From CAYRCU01 sp964422865 (lineage in GTDB: Bacteria > Patescibacteriota > Microgenomatia > UBA8517): DNA of 64,000 nucleotides. Shown piece by piece: positions 26,589 through 34,120 of this stretch (positions are counted from its first letter, which is position 1; every line of letters starts with the position of its first letter). Under the pieces are notes generated by a model, which worked only from the letters and a program-made list of their open reading frames with translations, ran no database searches and was not told where the DNA came from. A program made the translations under genes and the position numbers. Location of the stretch: assembly GCA_964422865.1 (NCBI GenBank), contig CAYRCU010000001.1, positions 14,278 through 78,277 of the forward strand, in the 5' to 3' direction.

Positions 26589-27194
26589 ATGTTTGAGGTT
26601 ATTTTTGATGTTGAAACTCAGAAGTTTTTTGATGAGATTGACGATAATGATCCCGGCAAACTTGGGGTAAGCATTGTATCTGTTTATTCAAGAAAGCTTG
26701 ATGATAATTTCAATGAAATCGAAGGAAAAATGGAAAGCTTTTGGGAGAAAGAGCTTGCTGAAATGTGGCCTATTTTCCAAAGGGCAGACCGGATTATTGG
26801 ATTTAACAGTGTAAAGTTTGATGTGCTAACTTTAGAGCCCTATGCAGACTTTCCTTTTGGCAAACTCCCCCACTTTGATATTTTAGAGGAGGTTAAAAGA
26901 TCGTTTGGCAGAAGAGTGAAACTTGATGCAATTGCAAAAGATACACTGGGAAATGTCAAAAATGACCACGGAGCAAATGCTGTAAGATATTACAAAAGCG
27001 GAGACAGAAAAAGTTTGGAAAAGCTAAAAAAATACTGTGAAATGGATGTCGTGATTACACGAGACATATATGATTACGGACTTAAAAACGGAAGGCTTAA
27101 GTTTACTGATCACTGGAACACTCCAAGAGAAATAGAAGTTGATTTTAGCTATCCGGAGACGGAGTCTTTGGATGCACAGATTGGACTTTTTTAA
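26589..27194 (+). CDS. DEDD-family 3'-5' exonuclease-like protein
   Basis: A 201-residue RNase H-like fold exonuclease. FDVETQKFFDEID holds the first Asp-Glu pair, DRIIGFNSVKFDVLTLEPY the second Asp, KLDAIAKDTLG a YprB-like conserved strand, and YCEMDVVITRDIYDYG the last Asp. It resembles the YprB/DUF2779-type ribonuclease H-like domain used in DNA or RNA processing. An in-frame TTG at 26580 exists, but the ATG at 26589 (MFEVIFDVET) is the likely start. It is co-directional with the preceding nuclease-like gene. Confidence 0.75.
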   Translation: MFEVIFDVETQKFFDEIDDNDPGKLGVSIVSVYSRKLDDNFNEIEGKMESFWEKELAEMWPIFQRADRIIGFNSVKFDVLTLEPYADFPFGKLPHFDILEEVKRSFGRRVKLDAIAKDTLGNVKNDHGANAVRYYKSGDRKSLEKLKKYCEMDVVITRDIYDYGLKNGRLKFTDHWNTPREIEVDFSYPETESLDAQIGLF

Positions 27195-27202
27195 TACTTT
27201 TT

Positions 27203-28243
27203 TTATCTCTGGCTTGAAAAACTTTTAAGTATTCCAAGAGACATATCGGTTTTTTTAATTGACTTTTGGGGATTTCTTTCTACCTCGGATAAAGCTCTGA
27301 TTGCATCAACGTTTTCGGGAATCACAATTGCTTCATTGTGAACTTGGTAATAAAAGGTAACATCACGCCCTTGCACATATAAAGAATCTTCCCAAAAAGC
27401 AACCTCCCACATATCTGCCCTCGGTCGTTTAAGATCTCGCATAAGCTCGACTAACTGATTTTCTGCAACCAATCCGTCTTCGTGCTTTACCGAAACAACC
27501 CGTGGTAAGGACTTTAACAAATTAACAATTTCATCTTTTGAAATTTCTTTATTTAATCTTATAAACGCTATATGAAGATGTCCCAGGGTCGTGGGAACCG
27601 CCATGGCCGCAGTAACGATATTTAAGCCGTGAATAACTTTTTGCGCGTCAATCCCTTGATGAGAAGGAATACTTTCTTCCAACCTTATGGTCCCCAGTGG
27701 CCCTTGCTCGTGAGAATCAACCGGGTCTGATCCACGTCTAGCCAAAGCAATGTGGGCGACATCTAAAATCTGATCTCTTACGAACGGATAAACGATTCTG
27801 CATATAGCTGTTGTATTGCAGGAAACCACTCTTAGACTCTTTTTACCTAAAGCATCACTGTAATTGACTTCTGCCACAAAGGAAAAACCGGTTAGATCGT
27901 GTTTCTCTCCGCCTTGAAATACAGATTTAACTCCAAACTGATCATACTTTTCTTTATTCTTCGCCCCAATTCCCTTTGGAGTTGCATCAACAATTATATC
28001 AACATATTTAAGTAGATTATCCAGATCACCCTTGCATTTATATCTGCTTGCCATTAGCTTTTGACATGCATCGGCATCAACTCCATAAAGAGAAATGTTT
28101 GATTTTTTTATAGGGAAAAGCCGAAAGTCCGGTGTTCTGGCGGTTACTCCTACAAGTTCCATGTCGTCTTGTAAAAGTACAGCATCAGCAATTCTCTTAC
28201 CGATAACTCCATAGCCATTTATTCCAACCTTAATCTTTTTCAT
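27203..28243 (-). CDS. Type II (archaeal-type) glyceraldehyde-3-phosphate dehydrogenase
   Basis: The 346-residue protein has an N-terminal Rossmann motif VGINGYGVIGKRIADA and the catalytic Cys in VVSCNTTAICRIV. The remainder (DVAHIALARRGSDP, MAVPTTLGHLHIAF, DMWEVAFWEDS) matches the archaeal class of phosphorylating GAPDH rather than bacterial GapA, which carries SCTTNCLAP-type active sites in a different overall sequence. It interconverts glyceraldehyde-3-phosphate and 1,3-bisphosphoglycerate in glycolysis, and the archaeal class often accepts NADP. It lies directly next to the small Cys-rich gene on the same strand. Confidence 0.93.
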   Translation of the reverse strand: MKKIKVGINGYGVIGKRIADAVLLQDDMELVGVTARTPDFRLFPIKKSNISLYGVDADACQKLMASRYKCKGDLDNLLKYVDIIVDATPKGIGAKNKEKYDQFGVKSVFQGGEKHDLTGFSFVAEVNYSDALGKKSLRVVSCNTTAICRIVYPFVRDQILDVAHIALARRGSDPVDSHEQGPLGTIRLEESIPSHQGIDAQKVIHGLNIVTAAMAVPTTLGHLHIAFIRLNKEISKDEIVNLLKSLPRVVSVKHEDGLVAENQLVELMRDLKRPRADMWEVAFWEDSLYVQGRDVTFYYQVHNEAIVIPENVDAIRALSEVERNPQKSIKKTDMSLGILKSFSSQR

Positions 28244-28393
28244 TTAACAACAACCAGCAGCATTTTTTTTCTTATCTTTCTCTTTTAATTTCTTTCCACG
28301 ATTATACAAAAATTTTCCGATGAAAGATTTCGGTTTTTCTTCAACTTTCTTGCTTTGTTTAGCGGTGCTGCTGCTTCCACAACAATCTGACAT
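28244..28393 (-). CDS. Small Cys-pair protein next to CopB
   Basis: A 49-residue protein from the ATG at 28393: MSDCCGSSSTAKQSKK at the start and NAAGCC at the end, with a Lys-rich middle. The two CC pairs at the ends suggest a soluble metal-binding or thiol peptide (inference). It begins 14 bp after the stop of the CopB-type ATPase gene on the same strand and ends one base before the start of the GAPDH gene, so it is likely co-transcribed with the metal pump. No named family recognised. Confidence 0.6.
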   Translation of the reverse strand: MSDCCGSSSTAKQSKKVEEKPKSFIGKFLYNRGKKLKEKDKKKNAAGCC

Positions 28394-28407
28394 GTTAATT
28401 GTTTCCT

Positions 28408-30558
28408 TTATATTGCATCTAAATTGACCTTTCTTAGTGTCATGGCGTTGACTACCACTATTACAGAAGACATGCTCATGAGTAAGGCGCCAACTTCGGG
28501 AGACAACCTGACTCCCCAGGGCACAAACAGCCCTGCTGCCGCAGGAATGGCTATGACGTTGTAGCCCAATGCCCAAACCAGGTTTTCAACCATTTTCCTG
28601 TATACTTTTTTAGCCAAAACTATCAGACTGACAATATCCTGAGGATTGCTTCGGGTCAAAACAACATCTCCTGCTTCAACAGCCACATCGGTGCCTGCTC
28701 CAACAGCTACTCCAACGTTTGATTGGGTTAAGGCGGGTGCGTCATTAACACCGTCACCCACCATCATAACTTTATTGCCCTCTTTCTGGAGTTTTTTAAC
28801 ATGCTCATATTTATTCTCCGGCAGTACTTGAGCAAAAACAGTATCGATGTTAAGTTCCTTTGCCACCCCGCCAGCCACTTCTTGACTGTCTCCTGTAAGC
28901 ATTGCCACCTTAACATCAAGACTGTGAAGCTTGTCGATCGCCTTTTTAGATTCCGGTTTAATCTTGTCACTAAGGGCAATCAGGCCAATGATTCGTTTGG
29001 TGTTGGCTACAAAGGCGACTGTTTTTCCTTTCTCTGAAAGCTTCTGATAAAGCTGGTTTATCTTGTCGTCCAATAATCCCTTCTCTTTCATCAGCGTTCT
29101 GTTGCCAATTAAGTATTCCGTTCCTCCAACGCTGCCTTTTAGACCCTTGCCTGCCAAGTTTTTTATATTTTTAGCTTTTCTTGGCACGATTGCGTTTTCT
29201 TTTGCAAACTTAACAATAGAAACACCCAAAACATGTGAGGAGTGCTGTTCGATTGCAGAGATTAGTGAAAGAAGTTCTTTTTGTTTTGACGACAATTTGC
29301 TTTTGCTTACCTTTCCTTCCTCAATATCAATAACATCAGTTACACCAAACTCCCCAATTGTCAGAGTTCCGGTTTTGTCAAAAACAACATAGTCAACATC
29401 TTTTACAACTTCCAGCTTTGCCATATCTTTAATGAACACTCCGTTTTTTACCGCAAGCCTGGTAGCGATGGTCGAAACAGTGGGAATTGCCAGGCCCAAA
29501 GCATGAGGGCAAGCAATAACCAGGACAGTAATTGCCAATGTCATTGCAAACACAAAAGTCTGCCCCACCACCAAGGACCAAATAATCAGAGTGAGAATGG
29601 CTACTGCCAGTGCACTAAAGGTAAGCCACCGGGAAGCTTTGTCTGCAATGCGCTGAGCGGTGGGCTTTGTCTGTTGTGCGGCAGATATTAGTTTTTGAAT
29701 CTGCCCGATGGTGGAGCTTTCCCCGACTCGATCAAGAGTAATTTCAACTGATCCATCCAAACAAATTGCCCCGGCAATCGTCCTGTCACCTTTTGCCTTT
29801 TCAACGGGTTTGCTTTCTCCGCTGATGTGAGCTTCATTAAAATTAGCGCTACCTCTCAAAATAACACCATCGGCCGGGACCTTTTCACCCGGCAAAACCC
29901 GAACCACGTCTCCTTTTTTTAATTCATTAATATCAACGTCTCTTGTGCCTCCGTCAATAATGAGGTGGGCTTTCTTGGGCAAAAGCTTAGCTACCTCTTG
30001 CAGGGCATTGCCCGCAGCGCTAGATGATTTTGCCTCCAAGAAGTGGCCAAACAAGAGTACCCAAATAAGAGTTGAAATCTCCAGATAGAATTCGGCTTCG
30101 ATTGAGGGCACAAAAGTTGAAACAGCAGAAAATAAGTAGCCTGCACCAACCGCTAAAGAGACCAGGGTCATCATCCCGTACTGGCGGGCGCGAATCTCAT
30201 GACTGGCATGTTCAAAAAACACCAATCCAAAGTAGAAAATGATTGTTGCCAGGCCAAATTCAAGGTAGGAGCGGAAAAAAAAGTCAGAGTAATTAAGAAA
30301 GTTAATGCCGAGTTTGCTGAAAATTGCCAGGGGAACCAGTAAAACAGTAACTATATAGAACCTACGAAGGAAGTTCTGAGCCGCCTCTGGCCCGGCCATC
30401 ATGTTAGCGTGATCGTGTCCTTCATGGTTGTGGCTATGTTTCCCGACTTGATCCTCTTTGCCTTTTTCAACCAGGTCCATCCCACCACATTTAGGACACT
30501 TCCCGGGCTTATCGGAAATTACTTCCGGATGCATTGGACAAGTGTACATTTTACTCAT
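28408..30558 (-). CDS. copB: Copper-translocating P1B-type ATPase, CopB group
   Basis: A 716-residue heavy-metal P-type ATPase. The N-terminus has a short metal-binding YTCPMHPEV...GKCPKCGGMDL module (residues 5-29) and a His-rich stretch HSHNHEGHDH (41-50). The transmembrane metal site is ACPHALG (Cys350-Pro-His), the CPH form characteristic of the CopB/P1B-3 group; CopA pumps have CPC. The phosphorylation motif DKTGTLT is at 394-400, the actuator motif is HISGESKPV, and the hinge is GDGVNDAPAL. It should export Cu(I)/Cu(II) or a related ion. The CsoR-family gene precedes it by 1 bp, so metal-induced expression is likely. Confidence 0.93.
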   Translation of the reverse strand: MSKMYTCPMHPEVISDKPGKCPKCGGMDLVEKGKEDQVGKHSHNHEGHDHANMMAGPEAAQNFLRRFYIVTVLLVPLAIFSKLGINFLNYSDFFFRSYLEFGLATIIFYFGLVFFEHASHEIRARQYGMMTLVSLAVGAGYLFSAVSTFVPSIEAEFYLEISTLIWVLLFGHFLEAKSSSAAGNALQEVAKLLPKKAHLIIDGGTRDVDINELKKGDVVRVLPGEKVPADGVILRGSANFNEAHISGESKPVEKAKGDRTIAGAICLDGSVEITLDRVGESSTIGQIQKLISAAQQTKPTAQRIADKASRWLTFSALAVAILTLIIWSLVVGQTFVFAMTLAITVLVIACPHALGLAIPTVSTIATRLAVKNGVFIKDMAKLEVVKDVDYVVFDKTGTLTIGEFGVTDVIDIEEGKVSKSKLSSKQKELLSLISAIEQHSSHVLGVSIVKFAKENAIVPRKAKNIKNLAGKGLKGSVGGTEYLIGNRTLMKEKGLLDDKINQLYQKLSEKGKTVAFVANTKRIIGLIALSDKIKPESKKAIDKLHSLDVKVAMLTGDSQEVAGGVAKELNIDTVFAQVLPENKYEHVKKLQKEGNKVMMVGDGVNDAPALTQSNVGVAVGAGTDVAVEAGDVVLTRSNPQDIVSLIVLAKKVYRKMVENLVWALGYNVIAIPAAAGLFVPWGVRLSPEVGALLMSMSSVIVVVNAMTLRKVNLDAI

Positions 30559-30559
30559 T

Positions 30560-30826
30560 TTATTGTCTGCGCCTGAATACTTTCAATAGTTCCTTTATAG
30601 CTTTCTCTTTTTGGTTTTTAAACTGATCAGCCACATGAGTTTTAAGATGTCTTTCAAGAATCAAGGCGTCAAGACTCTTTAGAGAGTTTTGAATTGCAAG
30701 GGATTGGTCAAGCACGTTTGTGCAGTATTCCTCCTCTTCAATCATTTTATAAAGGCCATCTAATTGGCCTTTGATAATATTTATCCGCCTTTTTGCTTGC
30801 TTTTTAACGTCGTCAGATTTAAGCAT
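30560..30826 (-). CDS. CsoR/RcnR-family metal-sensing repressor, C-H-H site
   Basis: An 88-residue all-helical DUF156 repressor. Aligning on the family metal site, Cys35 (EEYCTNV), His60 and His64 (RHLKTHV) occupy the positions that are Cys-His-Cys in copper CsoR. The C-H-H set is closer to RcnR- or FrmR-like members, so the inducer may be a metal other than Cu(I), despite the CopB pump downstream. It is the first gene of the unit with copB, and an inverted repeat lies just upstream (30834-30857). Confidence 0.9.
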   Translation of the reverse strand: MLKSDDVKKQAKRRINIIKGQLDGLYKMIEEEEYCTNVLDQSLAIQNSLKSLDALILERHLKTHVADQFKNQKEKAIKELLKVFRRRQ

Positions 30827-30833
30827 AATGCTT

Positions 30834-30857
30834 ATACCCTACACCCCTCTGGGGTAT
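30834..30857. promoter_or_regulatory. Candidate CsoR-family operator
   Basis: ATACCC (30834-30839) and GGGTAT (30852-30857) form an inverted repeat with a 12 bp spacer, enclosing a smaller ACCCC-TCT-GGGGT palindrome (30843-30855). G/C-tract inverted repeats of this kind are the known operator type of CsoR/RcnR proteins. The site is 7 bp upstream of the repressor ATG. Confidence 0.65.
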
Positions 30858-30873
30858 ATGTCAAGTATCTATT

Positions 30874-31659
30874 TTAATTTTTTACAACGTTAGCTGTAAT
30901 CGTACTTGTAAGCTTGGGGAAGTTTGGATTGTCGGTATTAACATATATGGTGCGCGTTAACTCCCCTAGGTCGGTGTCATCTTTGTGTACTGCTGGATTG
31001 AAAGACACATTTACGGTCGTGCTCTCATATGTGTTCAATTCTTTTTTACTTACTTTAGCCGATGTACAGCCACAGGAAGTTGAAACGCGGGTGATTTTTA
31101 AAGGTAGTGGCGTGAAGTTGGTTAGGGTAAATGTCGTAGTTGGAACATCTCCGTAGATAACAGTGCCCAAATTATGATTGTCGGGTGTTATAACAACTTC
31201 GTTATTATGTTCTTTATACGCGTTAACTCCCCCGTCAAGATCATATACATTTGTGTATCCAAGACGTGCAATTTCTTGTGAGGCGTTTTTACTCATGCTT
31301 CCTGAGCGGCAATAAACTAGAATTGGTGTTGATTTGTCTTGGGGAAGCTTATCCAAGTTTTTTGATATTTCGTCAAAGGGAATAAAAGCGTCGGTACCGG
31401 GTATATGGGTTTGCTCGGGTATGTGGACGTCAACCAGAAACCCGTCACCTTTTTTAACAAGTTCGGAAAATTGTGTTGGGCTGACCAGTTGTACTCCTTT
31501 TGAAGCAAAACTTTTTTGACCGGAGTTACTTTTATCGGATCCTGTGTTGCTGTATGCAAAAAATGTAACAACTACAACAATTAATCCAAAAAAGGCTAAC
31601 AAGCTGAAGGTTGCAGTTTTCCTAAAGCGGGCAGATTGAAGAAGTCTTCCTATTATCAT
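30874..31659 (-). CDS. Membrane-anchored rhodanese-DUF1573 fusion
   Basis: A 261-residue protein from the ATG at 31659, 4 bp after the upstream stop; a longer in-frame start would overlap that gene. An N-terminal anchor (residues 15-36) is followed by a rhodanese domain (about 55-150) with active Cys117 in VYCRSGSMS, then a DUF1573 immunoglobulin-like domain (about 160-255) containing TSCGCTSAKVS (CxC at 196-198) and FNPAVH. The layout puts both domains outside the membrane. Sulfur transfer plus a CxC metal- or thiol-binding strand suggests metal or persulfide handling (inference). Last gene of the csoR-led operon. Confidence 0.85.
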   Translation of the reverse strand: MIIGRLLQSARFRKTATFSLLAFFGLIVVVVTFFAYSNTGSDKSNSGQKSFASKGVQLVSPTQFSELVKKGDGFLVDVHIPEQTHIPGTDAFIPFDEISKNLDKLPQDKSTPILVYCRSGSMSKNASQEIARLGYTNVYDLDGGVNAYKEHNNEVVITPDNHNLGTVIYGDVPTTTFTLTNFTPLPLKITRVSTSCGCTSAKVSKKELNTYESTTVNVSFNPAVHKDDTDLGELTRTIYVNTDNPNFPKLTSTITANVVKN

Positions 31660-31663
31660 TTTG

Positions 31664-32638
31664 TTAAACTCCACATCCGCCCCCGCCTTGTTGTGGTTGT
31701 GGAAGACTTTTAATTTTTTGTCGGGTTTCTTGATACCCTTGACCGCTGGAATATTGTGCACTTAGAACCAGCTTTGAATCTACTTCATTCCAATCTTGTC
31801 CTTGTTCCTCAAAGTATGTAGCAAGCTCGATATAGGTTTGAGGAAACCAATATGAATTAACTTTCAGTGCCGTATCATACATTTTTCGTTCGCTTGCTCC
31901 ATTTGCTACCATGAGCTCCAAAAGGCCAAGCATGGCCATTCCGTGATTGCAATCAGGGAAATGAGTTGAGTTTCCACAACAGGGTCTAAAAATTCCCCTT
32001 GACACACGATCAACCAGTTCCTGCTGTTCTTTTGTGAGTATGACATAGGGATGTGCACTGAAATGGTTCATCACATTGCCACGACTAAGTGACCAGCCTC
32101 CGGTCGATGCAAACTTACTTGCATCTCCCCCATATTTTTGATCTGTCATTTCACCGTTTGTTAATATTTCATTTTTATTTGCCAAGCCAAATGCCCAAAG
32201 CATGTCAAGTAAAAACCTGCTATTTTGCGAGGTCATTACAATTTTTTTGTTCCACACCCCCGAAAGAATTTTTTCTTCGCTGTCTTGCAGGCCATTTTTA
32301 AAAAGCTCTTTGAACTTGGCTTCATCTATGACTCCATCTGCAACCATTCTTTTTCCCAGATCACCCCATGTTATTGGCAACTCAACCCCTTCTTTTGAAA
32401 TAACTGTGTCTTGTAATTTTGATGAGTCTATTTTTGACTCAGTCACCTTACCAGCCTTTTGGACTCCCTTATTTTTAGAAATCAGGGTTGAAAAGCTAAA
32501 CCTTGGTTTTATGTTAAAGCTAAAGACTTGAGTGAAGATAACGACTCCTAATAAAGTAAATGCTGCCGCTCTCCAAAACTTAATTGAATTATCTCTCTTT
32601 ACGTTCTTGTTTATATTTTTTCTTACTAATCTGGGCAT
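31664..32638 (-). CDS. Membrane-anchored Cys/His-rich protein of unknown function
   Basis: A 324-residue protein with one N-terminal membrane helix (about 22-41) and a large extracytoplasmic domain. A compact motif, PCCGNSTHFPDCNHG (219-233, with Cys220, 221 and 230 and His226 and 232), is a convincing metal or haem-like site, and the protein ends in a GGGGCGV tail. I cannot name a family. Its place between a CxxC membrane protein and the rhodanese-DUF1573 gene, with 1-4 bp gaps, makes it part of the CsoR-controlled unit. Confidence 0.75.
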   Translation of the reverse strand: MPRLVRKNINKNVKRDNSIKFWRAAAFTLLGVVIFTQVFSFNIKPRFSFSTLISKNKGVQKAGKVTESKIDSSKLQDTVISKEGVELPITWGDLGKRMVADGVIDEAKFKELFKNGLQDSEEKILSGVWNKKIVMTSQNSRFLLDMLWAFGLANKNEILTNGEMTDQKYGGDASKFASTGGWSLSRGNVMNHFSAHPYVILTKEQQELVDRVSRGIFRPCCGNSTHFPDCNHGMAMLGLLELMVANGASERKMYDTALKVNSYWFPQTYIELATYFEEQGQDWNEVDSKLVLSAQYSSGQGYQETRQKIKSLPQPQQGGGGCGV

Positions 32639-32639
32639 A

Positions 32640-33146
32640 TCAAATGTAATAATTTAATAAAATGTAAATCCCCATGCTTAAAAGCAACATTGAGCCGAGA
32701 CTTAAAATAATTGATTGAAAGGGGAACAAAACTTTTCCGTTTTTCTTTTTAATCAGAGTGTTTACCGTGTCAACTAAATAAAACAATATTCCTCCTGCAA
32801 GTATGCCGAATGTTAATTTAGGGAGATTAAATACAAGACCATTATGCTCATTTATAAGTCCAAATCTGTAGAAGGATACTATTGTTGTAACAAAAATTAA
32901 TAGATAGAAAACTTGCTTTTGGAATGGAATGTAAGTTTTATTAACTGAATTTGTGATCCAGAAACTCATAGCACCCAAGAACGCACCCATCCAAACTCCG
33001 GTGATGGAATCGTCGATGCCCAGCACTCTTGAGAGTGACAACCCTGCGCCCGCACCCGCTACACAGAGTGGACAGTGCGCGTGAGCCGGTTTTGCAAATA
33101 ATAAGCCCGTTATTGATAAGGGGATGCTGTATTTTAAGTTTTTCAT
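32640..33146 (-). CDS. Multi-pass membrane protein with extracytoplasmic CxxC
   Basis: A 168-residue protein. A signal-like helix (residues 5-23) ends in AHA and is followed at once by HCPLCVAGAGAG (Cys25, Cys28), and four more membrane helices follow. The CPLC pair would sit at the outer face of the membrane, suited to thiol exchange or metal binding. Its ATG overlaps the stop of the DUF1573 gene by 4 bp and its stop is 1 bp from the next start. No named family recognised. Confidence 0.75.
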   Translation of the reverse strand: MKNLKYSIPLSITGLLFAKPAHAHCPLCVAGAGAGLSLSRVLGIDDSITGVWMGAFLGAMSFWITNSVNKTYIPFQKQVFYLLIFVTTIVSFYRFGLINEHNGLVFNLPKLTFGILAGGILFYLVDTVNTLIKKKNGKVLFPFQSIILSLGSMLLLSMGIYILLNYYI

Positions 33147-33778
33147 CTGATTACGGTTCCATCAAAGGTTAACTCTTTGATTCCCGACGGTTTGCTAAAG
33201 GTTAGTCGCACGGCTCTATTGAAAGGCCCTACTCCCTGCGGACCATGAGCAGCAGGATTAAACTCCACAATTATTTTTGCTGTTTCTCCGGGAGGGATTT
33301 CAAAATTTATTGGAGGATTCTTATCTCCCGGGTGCTCCATGCCAAAAAATCTTGATTCTTTGCCGTTTAGTGACACCTTTGCCTTAGTACACATGCAGGA
33401 AGTTACAATTTTTTGCAATTTTGCGGTTTGAGTGGTCTCGTTTTTTACTTCATATTCTCTTGAGATTAAACCACCATTAATCGGAACGTCACCGAGTTTG
33501 TAAGTTTCAGGACTAATTTGAATATCGGTAATCTGGACCTGAGATTGATTATTTTCGTCTGCAGTGCTTTCTTCTGTACCTTGCGAAAATGCAAAACCTA
33601 TAACCAGAACGGCTGTAAGCGCAATAATTCCAAAAAATATTTTTATATCGCCAGATCCAAACTTGTTTATATCGCCAGATCCAAACTTGTTTATATCACT
33701 AGATCCAAACTTGTTTATATCACTAGATCTAAACTTGTTTATATCGCCAGATCCAAACTTGTTTATATCGTTTCCCAT
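33143..33778 (-). CDS. DUF1573 membrane-anchored protein with N-terminal octapeptide repeats
   Basis: A 211-residue protein. Residues 3-46 are five copies of an octapeptide (DINKFGSG-type), encoded by 24-bp tandem repeats. A membrane helix follows (47-66), then a DUF1573 Ig-like domain (about 82-211) with TSCMCTKAKVS (CxC at 128-130) and FNPAAHG. The repeats would lie in the cytoplasm and the domain outside. The ATG is immediately after the csoR stop and the next gene overlaps by 4 bp. The CxC motif repeats that of the rhodanese-DUF1573 protein at the end of the operon. Confidence 0.85.
   Translation of the reverse strand: MGNDINKFGSGDINKFRSSDINKFGSSDINKFGSGDINKFGSGDIKIFFGIIALTAVLVIGFAFSQGTEESTADENNQSQVQITDIQISPETYKLGDVPINGGLISREYEVKNETTQTAKLQKIVTSCMCTKAKVSLNGKESRFFGMEHPGDKNPPINFEIPPGETAKIIVEFNPAAHGPQGVGPFNRAVRLTFSKPSGIKELTFDGTVIR
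33643..33770. repeat. 24-bp tandem repeat, five units plus part
   Basis: Five consecutive 24-bp units (TTATATCGCCAGATCCAAAC plus TTGT, with small changes such as CACT for CGCC in two units) inside the start of the DUF1573 gene. The period is a multiple of three, so unit number can vary without frameshift. Confidence 0.95.
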
Positions 33779-34051
33779 TTATTTTTCATTTCTCCCAAAA
33801 AGATCAACGATTTCTTCAATGAGTTTCTCTCTTTTGGATTTGGTTCCATGGATTTCATTAAAAACACATGAATGAAGATGTCCGTGAAGTATTAGTTCAT
33901 CTACTTTTTTAAGTGCAGCTTGCACTGCTTTAGACTGATGAATCACATCAGGGCAATATGCATCTTCTTCAACCATACTGCGCACTTTTTTAAGATGCCC
34001 TTCTGCTCTTGCTAATCTATCTATTGCCTGCTTCTTGACAGTTTTATCCAT
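33779..34051 (-). CDS. csoR: CsoR-type Cu(I)-sensing repressor, C-H-C site
   Basis: A 90-residue DUF156 repressor with Cys33 (AYCPDV), His58 and Cys62 (HGHLHSCV). The spacing of 25 and 4 residues matches exactly the Cu(I) site Cys-His-Cys of characterised CsoR proteins, so copper is the likely inducer. It is the first gene of a five-gene minus-strand operon (csoR, DUF1573, CxxC membrane protein, Cys/His protein, rhodanese-DUF1573). The inverted repeat at 34069-34087 in the divergent gap is the likely operator. Confidence 0.92.
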   Translation of the reverse strand: MDKTVKKQAIDRLARAEGHLKKVRSMVEEDAYCPDVIHQSKAVQAALKKVDELILHGHLHSCVFNEIHGTKSKREKLIEEIVDLFGRNEK

Positions 34052-34068
34052 AATACCTATTCTATCCT

Positions 34069-34087
34069 TATCCCCCCGTTAGGGATA
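34069..34087. promoter_or_regulatory. Candidate CsoR operator in divergent gap
   Basis: TATCCC (34069-34074), a 7 bp spacer and GGGATA (34082-34087) form a perfect inverted repeat between csoR and the divergent gene. A TATAAT-like box follows on the plus strand at about 34093. The layout suits control of both directions by CsoR. Confidence 0.65.
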
Positions 34088-34120
34088 TTATTTATAATAA
34101 TGGATTGATTATTCTTGTCA

